The translations under genes were made by a program, and so were the position numbers. This document shows, piece after piece, positions 48,001 through 53,971 of a stretch of 62,000 bases of DNA. Source of the DNA: Acanthaster planci (lineage: Eukaryota; Echinodermata; Asteroidea; Valvatida; Acanthasteridae); the NCBI RefSeq assembly GCF_001949145.1, contig NW_019091476.1, positions 33,963 to 95,962 on the forward strand. Reading direction: 5' to 3'. The notes under the pieces are model-generated. The model saw only the letters and a list, made by a program, of their open reading frames with translations, did no database searches and had not been told where the DNA came from. Every line of letters begins with the position of its first letter. The first letter of the stretch is position 1.

Positions 48001-51000
48001 TCCTTTACACAGAAACTTGAAAATAGTTCAAGCATTTCCACATCACTGTTAGAAATTTCCCGTTCTTTAATTACTTTTTAAAATCTGTCCAAGGATATTG
48101 CTGTCCATGCCTTTTCAACAGCATTCTGTAGACAGAAATTGATCTTCACTGCAAAACCTATTAGATGCTTCATGACTTTCATTGCTGAGGATTCAAGTTC
48201 TCAACAAAAGTAACAAAATCTAATCATTTTGTGGTTGCTGTTTTTTCGCCCTAACACCTGTGTGTATATTTACACTGTATGCTCGGTGTGGCCAAGGAGT
48301 TACACAAATCATAAGTCGTCTTGGCTGAGATAGGGATGGCTAGCTCTAATCAAAAAAGCAGCAGATACCATGGTTAAGCAATGATAGTAATTTGGCTTGT
48401 GATGGGATTGTTATTTCATACTAGGATTGTTTTTAGCATAGAAGTAACATCTCTAAGGCAAAAACAAATTAATATCACTGAAAGCAAAACACCTGTATAT
48501 CTAGGTGCAGAAAATAAAACTATACTGCGGGCACTGCTGCACGAACGAAATGTGTCCCAGCTCTGATGCGTAAAAAACCATTGCTTCACACACTTGAGGA
48601 GCTGAGGCAGCATCTCCACTAACCTGATATGGACAGGTCCCAGCGCTGGTGTGAATAAATATTGTGTTTTCGGCATTGCCTGCTACCCGGGGCAGGAAAA
48701 CAATTTCAAATGTGGTATTGCCTCCTGGTGGCACAACCTGTGAAAGAGGGGAGGAGGAAACTGTCAGGCAAAGCCAGACACCTGTGGGAACTGAATGAAT
48801 GCAGGCCACAGTCGGGTACATACAATGCCATGTTGTTCATGCTTCCTGAATGTTCAGTCTGAAAGTCTGCAGTATACGGGTAAATGTCTCCATGGAGCAT
48901 GACTTATTCAAGTTAGAAACGTTTGGCTTTGGAAGCAGGTGGCTCGATACTGATTGACTTTGGGGGGCATTACTCATGGGGGGTAGTGGAAAGTTGTTTT
49001 TTTGAAAACTGTAACAAGTTATGTAACATTTCCAAGGGTGAGATTAAGAAAATGGAATATCCACGAAATAATCACCAGAGGTTTTGCAGCCCCAAAGTGG
49101 CATGCAGTCTACGGTAATCATTTGTGTTTACCTAAAGGCACCCCTTAAATAACCCATTACTTGTGTACAAACACCATAATGGTAAACTCCACATTTCCCA
49201 AACTTTTAGCTGTATTGGGCACTAGAAGAAGCAGCTACTGTTTTTCTTAAAAATTTTTTCCTTTTTTCCCTGCTTTTTTCAATTTATCCCCATAGATAAA
49301 ACACGGGTCATTTTACATGTACACGCGACTTTTGCCCCTTCCTTTGCACTGATGCCCTTCAAACCTGGCACATAGACTATCATCTGAATTCAATTTAAAG
49401 CCTTAGACATACAAAATGCACTAGAGGAATTACGTCATGATGACATCATCAGGTGTCAAATTAGAAACACTGAAATCGTTATTCATGTTAAATCTTCAAA
49501 AATCCATATAAAATCAACCGTGACTTCCCATAGCTTGCTTTTTGCATTTAGTGATAGAGTAATCTTCTGTCTTTATTTCTTCTTGTGTACGTAAAATCGC
49601 TTGACCCTTACTTCCAGTTAAAACTGGTCCAAACCAAAGTGCTTTTTGATTTAAAATTGATAAGAGATATGAACCTACTACTGCTACAGCTTGAAATTGC
49701 CCATCAAAAACTAGCGTAAATATCTGCTTCCATGGTCTAAGGTGTTGGGCTCACCGCACTGATCACACCACTAATGAAAAAATTTGCCCTCCGCTGGTAA
49801 TGCCGGCAAAATGAATAGTAGGGGTAAGTACCATAGTGATAAGAGCTATATCCTTTGTACATGTATAGCGTATAATGGAGCCACTTTCTTTTGAGGCCTC
49901 TGGCAAAATACCAACCACGTGCCTGGTAAAGTGTGAGCGTTCATTGTGCTCTGGCAGATTCGTCGCAGTGAAAGGAATTAGTGTGTAGTGTAACTGCTGT
50001 AGCAAGGAGGATAGCGATCCCACAGACCCAAATTTAATTCTAGCCCAAAACAAGCTCTGTATCTTCTGAAGCGCATGTACGATAGGATCATGCATGTACT
50101 GTCTGTGTTACATTTTCAACTGTGGACTTAACGACAGCTGTTTGATTTGCAGCCATTCCAACTGCGACAGAGAGTTCCCTAAAACAGCTCAGTGTTTGTC
50201 CGGCGACAAACAATGTTCGTGTCATTGTTTTAAAAAACCTCATATCCTGATGAAAAAAACCTGAGATCAGGAAATTCCTGATGACAAAAATCCTGAAATC
50301 AGACCAAATCCTGACAAATCTCAGACCTGCCTTTCTTCCCCTTGAAATTCTCAGTGTACGTTGTGAAATTCCAAGTGTCTTACAGCTCATGTCACTTGCA
50401 CATTGATCTTTCCCTTAGCAGCACACAAGCAGACCTTCTTTACCCGGGACAGACGGGGTGGGGGAGGGGTAAAGGGTGGGGCTGAGGGCAGGGGAAGGGG
50501 ATAATTTTTTCTGTTTACCTTGTCCTGAAAGAATGAACAGTGAAAATGCGGCGTGCTCCCTGAAATAGACAGCATCCGCAACATGTTTTCTGGGTGTGAA
50601 TTGAAAACTTGCACCGTCGCTAATTCAGGCATACCAATCGCACTGAAAATGAGACAAAATCAACAGCAATTCAAAGTGGGAGAATATAAAATTCATTTGG
50701 GATTTCATTGACAAAGTACACCTTAACAGAAAAAATCCAAGCATTAAATGACTATTCATGGTATTACATGTAAATACCAAAACATTCAAGATCAAAGTTC
50801 CAAGTACAGTATGAATTGGAGGGGGTCATGATAGTTCCCTACTGTGCAGTACAAGGAAAATCAGCTACAATGGCACTTTTCCCACCTCGTGATTCGAAGT
50901 TGCTTCACTGCTTGCTGCAGCAAGACTGAACAAAGAGGGTAGAGCCAGACAATCAACATGTTGATTTGTGAAGGCCAGACCTATTCTTTGGACTTGAATA

Positions 51001-51567
51001 AGTTTATGAATGAATGGGTTCATATGCATTATGCATTTCAGTCACGTTCCTGCACAAGACCATGTTTGTGTACCTACATGTACAAGTGGACACTAACTCT
51101 GACAACGAGCCCTGTTTTTTTTTATTACACAGAGTGTACATGAGTTTTCTGGTAAGCTTACTTGAAAAGCTACCTGTAGAGATACATGTACCAACTACTT
51201 TTATCTTTTCCTGAACAAAGTACCAGTTTTGGACAAATCTAAAATGTTCAACAACTTGACTCTGCATTAGAGCAGAATGTCTGAACTGGTACATGTGACT
51301 CATGTACTTCCTACTTGAAACTGAATTCATGCCATCATGGTGCACGTGCCTTGCCCAAATGCAGACTGAGGGCACCAAGTTCAATAATCCTTTGTAACTT
51401 GCCATTATGTCTCCTGAGGCAGGCACAGTAAACACCACAGGGGATTTAGGTTTCAAGAAGTCAATATCCTTTATACTTACTGTTCCCCAAAATCTAGCAT
51501 TGGTGGTTGTAAACTCAAGTCCAGGTCCCACTGCTTGTAAAGGCCAAGACCCAGTGTTTTAACAGAA
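17963..51567 (-). CDS. TMEM131: TMEM131 homologue, gene span (33 exons visible, 5' end missing)
   Basis: The 33 exons total 5,560 bases and give 1,852 residues plus TAA. Every junction is GT-AG and in phase. Residue numbers in the exon entries count from the first whole codon at 51,566. Order along the protein matches vertebrate TMEM131/TMEM131L throughout: lumenal PapD/ASH-like modules (about 1-1,020), one membrane helix (about 1,022-1,044), then an 800-residue Ser/Pro-rich tail ending in tryptophan motifs. Human TMEM131 has about 1,880 residues, so only the N-terminal ~100 residues with the signal peptide are missing. In worm and human the lumenal part binds procollagen and the tail binds TRAPPC8 to load collagen for ER export; TMEM131L has been linked to Wnt signalling. 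One invertebrate gene probably represents both vertebrate paralogues. Confidence 0.93.
18226..18237 (+). repeat. Poly(T)/poly(G) run in the last intron
   Basis: Twelve G follow eight T on the plus strand. Such runs are prone to sequencing and assembly error. It lies in the intron between exons 32 and 33, so no coding effect is expected. Confidence 0.9.
18730..18924 (-). CDS. TMEM131: TMEM131 exon 32
   Basis: The acceptor is ttgcag|GCCAAC and the donor is TCACCG|GTAAGT (195 bp, phases 0/0). It encodes residues 1754-1818, with [17 protein letters not shown] and a stretch rich in Ser and Asn containing [13 protein letters not shown], closely like the SSxW segment of human TMEM131. It is part of the cytosolic trafficking tail. 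Confidence 0.9.
19310..19416 (-). CDS. TMEM131: TMEM131 exon 31
   Basis: The acceptor is ttggactag|GAGTGG and the donor is CAAACA|GTGAGC (107 bp). It encodes residues 1718-1753, with [17 protein letters not shown]. It was found because exons 30 and 32 do not match in phase without it. Its length restores the frame exactly, and it aligns with the GNTSGLW region of human TMEM131. Confidence 0.85.
19826..20095 (+). repeat. tRNA-derived SINE-like element
   Basis: It contains a box-B-like word (AAGTTTGAATCCCA) after a tRNA-like head, then gattctcggtcccccctgat and a tail ending ctggtaaaataaacaaaaa. Part of the body (cctgtaaaaaggctgaac) resembles 29,150-29,185, which also follows a tRNA-like head, suggesting one family. 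Borders are approximate. Confidence 0.45.
20117..20242 (-). CDS. TMEM131: TMEM131 exon 30
   Basis: The acceptor is actttcag|GCACCA and the donor is ATCAAAG|GTATTT (126 bp, phases 1/1). It encodes residues 1676-1717, with [19 protein letters not shown] and [11 protein letters not shown]. It is low-complexity cytosolic tail with a tryptophan motif. Confidence 0.88.
20789..20895 (-). CDS. TMEM131: TMEM131 exon 29
   Basis: The acceptor is ctccatag|CCCCGG and the donor is AACCATG|GTGAGT (107 bp, entry phase 2, exit 1). It encodes residues 1640-1675, with [13 protein letters not shown]. Ser-rich tail without a named domain. Confidence 0.88.
21407..21533 (-). CDS. TMEM131: TMEM131 exon 28
   Basis: The acceptor is gatcctag|GAGCTA and the donor is CCAAGCAG|GTAGGA (127 bp, entry phase 1, exit 2). 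It encodes residues 1598-1639, with [12 protein letters not shown] and [14 protein letters not shown], comparable to the acidic/serine APVDSDGSDSSGLW part of human TMEM131. Confidence 0.87.
21534..22647 (-). other. TMEM131 intron 27
   Basis: About 1.1 kb of AT-rich intron. I see no exon, RNA gene or delimitable transposon in it. Confidence 0.6.
22648..23121 (-). CDS. TMEM131: TMEM131 exon 27
   Basis: The acceptor is gattggcag|CGACCA and the donor is CGTCCAG|GTATAA (474 bp, phases 1/1). It encodes residues 1440-1597. [16 protein letters not shown] matches the human SSEGEKDSPPPEWDSV motif, one of the best conserved tail segments. An Ala-rich stretch (AAAATAAAAAAGN) and a Lys-rich [20 protein letters not shown] segment follow; the latter equals human KLTKAASLPGKNGNPTFAAV in position. 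Confidence 0.93.
23845..23993 (-). CDS. TMEM131: TMEM131 exon 26
   Basis: The acceptor is tttatgtag|TACCTT and the donor is GAACAAG|GTACGT (149 bp, entry phase 2, exit 1). It encodes residues 1390-1439. [15 protein letters not shown] matches the conserved SLELPYTPP motif of vertebrate TMEM131. A Lys/Ala-rich helix-like run follows ([18 protein letters not shown]). Confidence 0.92.
24293..24471 (-). CDS. TMEM131: TMEM131 exon 25
   Basis: The acceptor is attatttgcag|ACTTTC and the donor is AGGCCCAG|GTGACA (179 bp, entry 0, exit 2). It encodes residues 1331-1389, with [15 protein letters not shown] and basic [10 protein letters not shown]. The donor GTGACA is weaker than most here, but phase and the next exon support it. 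Confidence 0.87.
24554..24765. repeat. Diverged tandem duplication in TMEM131 intron 24
   Basis: 24,554-24,652 and 24,671-24,765 are two similar units in direct order (ggtggtgaatatgatcatca against ggtggtgagtatgattttca; cgatataagttagccttt against caatataatttagccctc). The unit is about 117 bp. Confidence 0.7.
24914..25601 (-). CDS. TMEM131: TMEM131 exon 24 (large tail exon)
   Basis: The acceptor is ctttgtacag|TTCAAC and the donor is GGCAAGCAG|GTAGGA (688 bp, entry phase 2, exit 0). It encodes residues 1101-1330, a Ser/Asn/Arg/Lys-rich disordered cytosolic segment. Near its end [16 protein letters not shown] matches human SSSTTTETSNPDTEP, fixing the identity. Basic runs ([24 protein letters not shown]) precede it. 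Confidence 0.93.
25602..26478 (-). other. TMEM131 intron 23
   Basis: An intron of 877 bases between the membrane-helix exon and the large tail exon. No exon, RNA gene or transposon border was recognised. Confidence 0.6.
26479..26868 (-). CDS. TMEM131: TMEM131 exon 23 (transmembrane exon)
   Basis: The acceptor is cttttctgacag|TTTTAC and the donor is AAGCCCAG|GTAAGG (390 bp, phases 2/2). It encodes residues 971-1100. [18 protein letters not shown] starts it, then [19 protein letters not shown], one hydrophobic helix ([20 protein letters not shown], about 1,023-1,042) and SYLEA, all diagnostic of TMEM131. A cytosolic [13 protein letters not shown] segment follows, like human FDLRRIVG, and then a glycine-rich run. 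Confidence 0.96.
27384..27460. repeat. Dispersed repeat, copy B
   Basis: It begins with the same 20 bases as 10,281-10,300 and shares gaaccgg and a downstream ccaatga word in the same order. Its right border is unclear. It lies in TMEM131 intron 22. Confidence 0.5.
27764..27959 (-). CDS. TMEM131: TMEM131 exon 22
   Basis: The acceptor is ctttccccag|GGTCGT and the donor is GATATAGC|GTAAGT (196 bp, entry phase 1, exit 2). It encodes residues 906-970, with [16 protein letters not shown] and GYGFKVLQC, an almost word-for-word match to the human NTGQLQIHIETIEI and GYGFKVVNC segment. It is the last lumenal PapD/Ig-like module before the membrane. Confidence 0.94.
28449..28588 (-). CDS. TMEM131: TMEM131 exon 21
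   Basis: The acceptor is tttgcatag|GAACAA and the donor is TGCGATA|GTGAGT (140 bp, entry 2, exit 1). It encodes residues 859-905: [18 protein letters not shown] equals human NNLTVMDAVMVQGQG. It carries an N-glycosylation sequon (NLT) in the lumenal part. Confidence 0.94.
28589..29309 (-). other. TMEM131 intron 20
   Basis: 721 bases. It holds the tRNA-derived sequence at 29,033-29,190 and otherwise unassigned AT-rich sequence. Confidence 0.6.
29033..29190 (+). repeat. tRNA-derived SINE-like fragment
   Basis: tgctcagttggtac is box-A-like, and GGTTTGAATCCCA 40 bases on is box-B-like. The following cctcaatcataaaaaagctg resembles the body of the element at 19,826-20,095. No intact cloverleaf could be drawn. 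Confidence 0.5.
29310..29437 (-). CDS. TMEM131: TMEM131 exon 20
   Basis: The acceptor is gtgatagag|GAGACA and the donor is CTCATCAG|GTCAGC (128 bp, entry 0, exit 2). It encodes residues 817-858. [19 protein letters not shown] matches the human KKSVKVKFTPVHNRTVSSL block. Two sequons are present (NRT, NVT). The acceptor could shift by a few bases, but phase and homology favour this one. Confidence 0.9.
29612..29678 (+). repeat. Pyrimidine-rich low-complexity tract
   Basis: Imperfect TTCTTTTC/TATTC units on the plus strand. It is intronic (intron 19 of TMEM131), with no other signal. Confidence 0.85.
30399..30465 (-). CDS. TMEM131: TMEM131 exon 19
   Basis: A 67-bp micro-exon. The acceptor is catctgtccag|GTTTGA and the donor is GACAAG|GTGAGT (entry 2, exit 0). 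It encodes residues 794-816, [20 protein letters not shown]. Its phase exactly links exons 18 and 20. Confidence 0.9.
31046..31155 (-). CDS. TMEM131: TMEM131 exon 18
   Basis: The acceptor is ttattctgcag|ATATCT and the donor is ACAGACAG|GTAGGT (110 bp, entry 0, exit 2). It encodes residues 758-793, with [19 protein letters not shown], matching human LENPADVPVYVQFIPLALY. Confidence 0.93.
31440..31570 (-). repeat. tRNA-derived SINE-like fragment (minus strand)
   Basis: The minus strand reads gattgatagctcagtggcct, a perfect box A (TAGCTCAGTGG). A gattctcgg word follows about 90 bases later, which also occurs in the 19,826-20,095 element. Box B is degenerate. Confidence 0.45.
31634..31769 (-). 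CDS. TMEM131: TMEM131 exon 17
   Basis: The acceptor is ttgtcccag|TTTTAA and the donor is TTCCAGT|GTAAGT (136 bp, entry 2, exit 0). It encodes residues 712-757: [11 protein letters not shown], then [17 protein letters not shown], the counterpart of human AELSWPSILSSPRHLKFPL. Two sequons are present (NAT, NSS). Confidence 0.93.
32695..32790. repeat. Imperfect inverted repeat in TMEM131 intron 16
   Basis: ggctacagcctcagtcctca on the left and gactgaggaaggttatggtt on the right are imperfect inverse copies sharing CCTCAGTC/GACTGAGG. It may belong with the AACCCTAAC/CCTCA elements at 12,355 and 43,225. Confidence 0.35.
32848..32965 (-). CDS. TMEM131: TMEM131 exon 16
   Basis: The acceptor is catctccaacag|ATGGTG and the donor is AAAACAAT|GTAAGT (118 bp, entry phase 1, exit 2). 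It encodes residues 673-711, with [18 protein letters not shown] and [16 protein letters not shown], equal in position to human DADWDLHQSLFKGWTGI. Confidence 0.9.
33583..33664 (-). CDS. TMEM131: TMEM131 exon 15
   Basis: An 82-bp exon recovered from the phase gap between exons 14 and 16. The acceptor is aaccgacag|GTTGGG and the donor is CAATCTCTTG|GTAGGC (entry 0, exit 1). It encodes residues 646-672; [18 protein letters not shown] matches human IYFDPGLQCGDHCYVG, including both cysteines. Confidence 0.92.
33869..34024 (-). CDS. TMEM131: TMEM131 exon 14
   Basis: The acceptor is tttatgtag|GGCACC and the donor is AAACAAAAA|GTGAGT (156 bp, phases 0/0). It encodes residues 594-645: [17 protein letters not shown] (human SLNIMNSFSQKVKIQQI) and [10 protein letters not shown]. 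Confidence 0.93.
34561..34752 (-). CDS. TMEM131: TMEM131 exon 13
   Basis: The acceptor is ccattcctcag|TTGGTG and the donor is CCTTTCCG|GTATGT (192 bp, phases 0/0). It encodes residues 530-593: [15 protein letters not shown] (human FAVFRVKLTAKKLEG) and [15 protein letters not shown] (human LTCFPKHVVLPPSFP). A downstream AG (ttttgcag|TCTTGA) is a poorer alternative acceptor. Confidence 0.93.
34820..35049. mobile_element. 230-bp inverted-repeat element (MITE-like)
   Basis: Left arm 34,820-34,856 (cattccatgaggttggggca ...) and right arm 35,013-35,049 are 37-bp inverse copies with about two mismatches. Weaker similarity extends outward a few bases. No clear target-site duplication. It lies in TMEM131 intron 12. 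Confidence 0.7.
35186..35293. repeat. 54-bp tandem duplication
   Basis: 35,186-35,239 and 35,240-35,293 are two direct copies (gactttactttctcacatga ...) differing at about two positions. Recent slippage or unequal exchange in TMEM131 intron 12. Confidence 0.9.
35555..35677 (-). CDS. TMEM131: TMEM131 exon 12
   Basis: The acceptor is tgtgcccag|GTACCC and the donor is AGAAAATCG|GTGAGT (123 bp, phases 0/0). It encodes residues 489-529, starting [19 protein letters not shown], equivalent to human LAIKSWHIIGDGLSIELVAV. Confidence 0.9.
36260..36364 (-). CDS. TMEM131: TMEM131 exon 11
   Basis: The acceptor is gccaaatgcag|TACTCC and the donor is CCCATAGAT|GTGAGT (105 bp, phases 0/0). It encodes residues 454-488: [17 protein letters not shown] and NTNPID, matching human RFIDFGVLSATEASNILF and NSNPIE. 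Confidence 0.93.
37195..37262 (-). tRNA. tRNA-related sequence, probably pseudogene or SINE head
   Basis: The minus strand has TGGCGAAGATG (box-A-like), CTTGAAA (like a Ser-TGA anticodon loop) and a perfect box B (GGTTCGAATCC). The anticodon stem pairs only with an eight-base loop and the acceptor stem is poor, so it is unlikely to be a working tRNA. It lies in TMEM131 intron 10. Confidence 0.4.
37351..37521 (-). CDS. TMEM131: TMEM131 exon 10
   Basis: The acceptor is tcaattgcag|GTGACT and the donor is AAACTAAAG|GTACAT (171 bp, phases 0/0). It encodes residues 397-453, with [17 protein letters not shown] and [10 protein letters not shown], matching human FTLLFMPSTSSMH and PVRVYTGFLD. The donor GTACAT is weak, but the frame and homology are clear. 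Confidence 0.92.
37781..37943 (-). CDS. TMEM131: TMEM131 exon 9
   Basis: The acceptor is gttgttgcag|GACCCT and the donor is TTTTTAAG|GTAAGG (163 bp, entry 2, exit 0). It encodes residues 342-396, with [20 protein letters not shown] (human IYLTNTFSFAILIHDVLLPE). Confidence 0.94.
38585..38674. repeat. Near-perfect 31-bp inverted repeat (hairpin)
   Basis: 38,585-38,615 (cctgaggtcaggcattacca ...) and 38,644-38,674 are inverse copies with one mismatch, around a 28-base AT-rich spacer. It lies in TMEM131 intron 8, about 70 bases below exon 8. Confidence 0.92.
38742..38953 (-). CDS. TMEM131: TMEM131 exon 8
   Basis: The acceptor is acacttgcag|AGCATC and the donor is TTACAAGG|GTGAGT (212 bp, entry 0, exit 2). 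It encodes residues 272-341: [30 protein letters not shown] and [10 protein letters not shown], all with direct human counterparts (NDAITVHFKPITLKASE, FSGKITVKAKEKS, IPYQAEVLDG). Confidence 0.95.
39260..39378 (-). CDS. TMEM131: TMEM131 exon 7
   Basis: The acceptor is tcctgttgcag|CTCCTG and the donor is CAGATATTG|GTAAGT (119 bp, entry 1, exit 0). It encodes residues 232-271; [16 protein letters not shown] is nearly identical to human [16 protein letters not shown]. Confidence 0.96.
40146..40311 (-). CDS. TMEM131: TMEM131 exon 6
   Basis: The acceptor is gccgatatcag|GAGATT and the donor is GTCGTCAG|GTGAGT (166 bp, entry 0, exit 1). It encodes residues 177-231: [32 protein letters not shown] and [11 protein letters not shown], matching human [32 protein letters not shown] and IILPVEVEVTT. 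Two sequons (NHT, NHS). Confidence 0.96.
40312..43370 (-). other. TMEM131 intron 5
   Basis: About 3.1 kb. It holds a short telomere-like string at 40,854-40,867 and the hairpin at 43,225-43,272. I recognise no exon or RNA gene. The rest is unassigned. Confidence 0.6.
43225..43272. repeat. 20-bp-arm hairpin with CCTCCA words
   Basis: caatccttcaaaatcctcca (43,225-43,244) and tggaagattttggaggattg (43,253-43,272) are inverse copies with two mismatches. It is preceded by aaccctaaccatcctc, the same words as in the arms of 12,355-12,413. Part of TMEM131 intron 5. Confidence 0.75.
43371..43451 (-). CDS. TMEM131: TMEM131 exon 5
   Basis: The acceptor is catttttaacag|GTGACA and the donor is AACCTATGG|GTGAGT (81 bp, phases 0/0). 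It encodes residues 150-176; [16 protein letters not shown] matches human [16 protein letters not shown] almost exactly. Confidence 0.96.
43791..43955. mobile_element. Harbinger-like MITE with TTA target-site duplication
   Basis: Inverse arms of about 50 bp (GGGAGCGTTTCATAATT ... and ... AATTATGAAACGTTCCC) bound a 159-bp element (43,794-43,952), with TTA on each side. A 3-bp TTA/TAA duplication and GGG-starting ends are typical of PIF/Harbinger. The spacer has no coding content. It lies in TMEM131 intron 4, only 18 bases from the hAT-like element. Confidence 0.8.
43974..45071. mobile_element. 1.1-kb non-autonomous hAT-like element
   Basis: Left end CAGGCCTCGACATTAA and right end TTAATGTCGAGGCCTG are perfect 16-bp inverse copies. 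The flanks are ATGAGCGT (43,966-43,973) and ATGGGCGT (45,072-45,079), an 8-bp duplication with one change. CAGG ends and 8-bp TSDs are the hAT signature. Words such as gggcaagt and atggacagg recur near both ends, like subterminal transposase-binding repeats. No transposase frame is present. It contains the nested element at 44,401-44,702. Confidence 0.88.
44401..44702. mobile_element. 302-bp MITE nested inside the hAT-like element
   Basis: Ends CAACCTCGTCTCCATGGG and CTTGGGAACGAGGTTGA are inverse copies. TTTTACAT flanks both sides (44,393-44,400 and 44,703-44,710), a clean 8-bp target-site duplication. Inside, 44,600-44,613 and 44,619-44,632 form a perfect 14-bp palindrome (atttaaatatccca, 5-base loop). 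Related to 8,723-8,826. Confidence 0.85.
45588..45710 (-). CDS. TMEM131: TMEM131 exon 4
   Basis: The acceptor is tctctgccag|GTTTTT and the donor is GGGCTCATG|GTAAGT (123 bp, phases 0/0). It encodes residues 109-149: [20 protein letters not shown] and [15 protein letters not shown], matching human [19 protein letters not shown] and NSSFSPIINIHNPHS. The most conserved lumenal block. Confidence 0.97.
45711..48623 (-). other. TMEM131 intron 3
   Basis: About 2.9 kb. It contains dispersed-repeat copy C (47,044-47,096). Open frames of about 100-147 codons near 46,286-47,108 have no homology or splice context. No other content recognised. Confidence 0.6.
47044..47096. repeat. Dispersed repeat, copy C
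   Basis: ccaatgggagcctgcaaatc and gtggcgcatcctccttt correspond, with few changes, to 10,391-10,447. Only the right part of the copy-A element is visible here. Confidence 0.6.
48624..48737 (-). CDS. TMEM131: TMEM131 exon 3
   Basis: The acceptor is ctctttcacag|GTTGTG and the donor is CCATATCAG|GTTAGT (114 bp, phases 0/0). It encodes residues 71-108: [18 protein letters not shown] (human LPGGNTSFDVVFLARVVG), then [10 protein letters not shown]. It is part of the first PapD-like module. One sequon (NTT). Confidence 0.96.
48738..50518 (-). other. TMEM131 intron 2
   Basis: About 1.8 kb with no recognised exon, RNA gene or transposon. A run of similar words (cctgaaatcaga, cctgagatcagg, cctgatgacaaaa) near 50,240-50,320 may be a small decayed tandem repeat. 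Confidence 0.55.
50519..50642 (-). CDS. TMEM131: TMEM131 exon 2 of those visible
   Basis: The acceptor is tcattttcag|TGCGAT and the donor is GGACAAG|GTAAAC (124 bp, entry 2, exit 0). It encodes residues 29-70: [14 protein letters not shown] and [13 protein letters not shown], matching human PVGMPKMEKVYLHN and TSHFHASFFQNRK. Confidence 0.95.
51481..51567 (-). CDS. TMEM131: TMEM131 first visible coding exon
   Basis: The acceptor is tctctgtgttccag|TTCTGT and the donor is GGGGAACA|GTAAGT (87 bp, entry 2, exit 2). It encodes residues 1-28: [13 protein letters not shown] and [10 protein letters not shown] (human RFEPPMLDFHE). It begins inside a codon, so at least one upstream exon carrying the signal peptide must exist; I could not find it in the remaining 10.4 kb. 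Confidence 0.9.
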
Positions 51568-53819
51568 CTGGAACACAGAGAACAAGAAATCAAACATTGT
51601 TAATATTGTCAAAACCAGAGACATGAATGCCTTCAAAATCTGAACTTCTTGTACTTTGACTTAATGATGTCTTCTTTTGTCTAGGAATGTGCATGTGTGT
51701 GATTTCATTATAACCATATGCACTCTGTACTTAAGCAGTGGAGGTCACTTTTTAACCCAGCAATGGCATCCTCTCAGACAGGAACACTGCACTCTAGTAC
51801 TAGACCCCATGCTCTGGTTAGCATGCATATGCTACATGTATGGAACAAGCACCAGTAACGTTCATATGAGTACATGTACATGCCTAAGTCTGAAAGATAT
51901 CTACCGGTATGTATGGATGCCACTTTAAAAATGCCAAAGGCATCGATACACAGACGTACATGTACATAAGCCAAGCCTCTCTCTAATTTCCCTCCTGAGG
52001 GGGTACTTTTGCACAGACCCCCATGGTCCTTGCTCTTTAACAAGCCATTGGCTTATAGGCAGAATGTTGGACTGTTTTTAAAGATGTAAAAGGCAGAAGA
52101 GTTCCACAACTTGAAGCATGTCAAAAAATTAATGAACATCTCCATGGTTCTCAGGAGACAGGCTCAACTACCGTACACAACAGCAATATTCATCAAGGAG
52201 TTTGAACCGCCCGGGCTGTAACATCTGGCCAATTACCACTTTCTGGAATGCCTGGTATGTCCATAGCCAGAGCGCAGCGAACGCTTGCTACACACCATCT
52301 GTTTCACAACCACGAAACCCCTTTGTACCCTACGATTGCTGCCGCAACTTGTCTGCATCCTTAAAACTTTGTGTACTGAGGTGCAGGAAATTGAATATTC
52401 ACGCCTTTGTTGGTGCTTGGTATGATCTCATGACAACATTAAATTTAATGCTTGGGCAGTTGCTTGTATTACGCTGTGCACCCTAAATCTACATTTCTAT
52501 GTGCAGTCATTGCTCTTAATGAAATCTTTCTTCTGGAGTTATTTTGGGAATAAATAGCCAGGTTGTAGAAAAGATTTTGTGTTTTGTTTGAATCATTGAT
52601 TTGTACAAAAGCGTATTTTATGAGATTTCACGATCACTCCCTGTGATAAAATAGCACATTTTGTTCCTAATGAACTAAGCTCTATGCATGGATAATGGAA
52701 GAGTGTATCAAAATTTTAAAAGTTTATTTATGATGGCAAAAGTACGTCTAATATCAGTCATTTTTCTCTCTCTATTCCCTGGTCACATCAATACTTTGTA
52801 TTTAATTGCAACCAAAAAAGTACAAGTATTGCTAGGATATTACTGGCCCCGCTTGTCCAGCTAAGATGCAGGCAGTAATCAGGCATTTTTGGATTGTTCT
52901 CTATTATTTGTTGACTCGGCAGTGACCATCATTGAACACTTTGAAGTGCCCGAGTTGCAACTCCTTCTATGTCCTTCCTCTATGTATTCCTCCACAGCAC
53001 ATATGAAGCAGACTGATCCCTTGAAATGCCATTACTGAAGTAGCACAGCGCACACAATGCACTCCTGAACTCTCCACACACACATGATTTTGGCAAATCA
53101 GGACACCTTGCAGGGCCATGTGGTGCAACTGAGGTAACGGCTTCTATTTCTGGTTGCTAAATTAACCTACCAGGTGCGTACATGTACATGTACACAACAG
53201 CGTATTCATTAATAAATTTCAATAATACTTCATAATTGCAAGATGCATTTGCTATTCCATACACTTTACAGTAGAAATCACCAAGGAACTGAATATACAT
53301 GTACATCAGGACTGAGCTGATCTGCACAGACCATGCATGGAGAACCAACCAGGCTTAATCGCATGCCAATTCTTCCCATCATATATAATTCAGAGCGTCT
53401 CACCAAAGATCACATTATTCAAGGGAAATTACAACTATACTTAATGATTAAAAACAGCCCCCTTTTGGACGCAGGATTAATGACGCCATTACATGCGCAT
53501 GTACAATAAGAGCATGATAGCCATGCATGAGTTTTGAAATGAATTCAAAGGCAGGCTGTTCTTGTAAGTCACATGATAAATGACACATAAAGACTAGAGG
53601 CCAGAACTGTTGGAGCTACATGTACATGCACATGTGCATTTACTTGAACCAGCTACCTGTACATGTACACGTATGTGTACATGTACATGTATTTGTTCTC
53701 CAGTAATCAATATTGTAACAGACACTGACACTATGCTACACATAGACAGGTCCATTCACAAAGTGTGGGGTATTGCCAAAATAAGACCTTCCCTCTTCTC
53801 ATACATCAAAGTGCAGCTT

Positions 53820-53971
53820 GAGGGCGTGGCTAATTGAACAAGCCCCTCCCCTAATCTCTACTTCATTTACGTGTATGCATGACTAATGGACATACATGTA
53901 CTGTTCATGCACATGTATGCATAAGCTCCTCCCTGCTCTCTTATGCATTCAAGATTAGCCCCTCCCCTTCT
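53820..53971. repeat. Imperfect inverted-repeat element
   Basis: gagggcgtggctaattgaac on the left and ttcaagattagcccctcccc on the right are imperfect inverse copies around about 110 bases that contain ACATGT words. Borders and class are uncertain. Confidence 0.4.
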
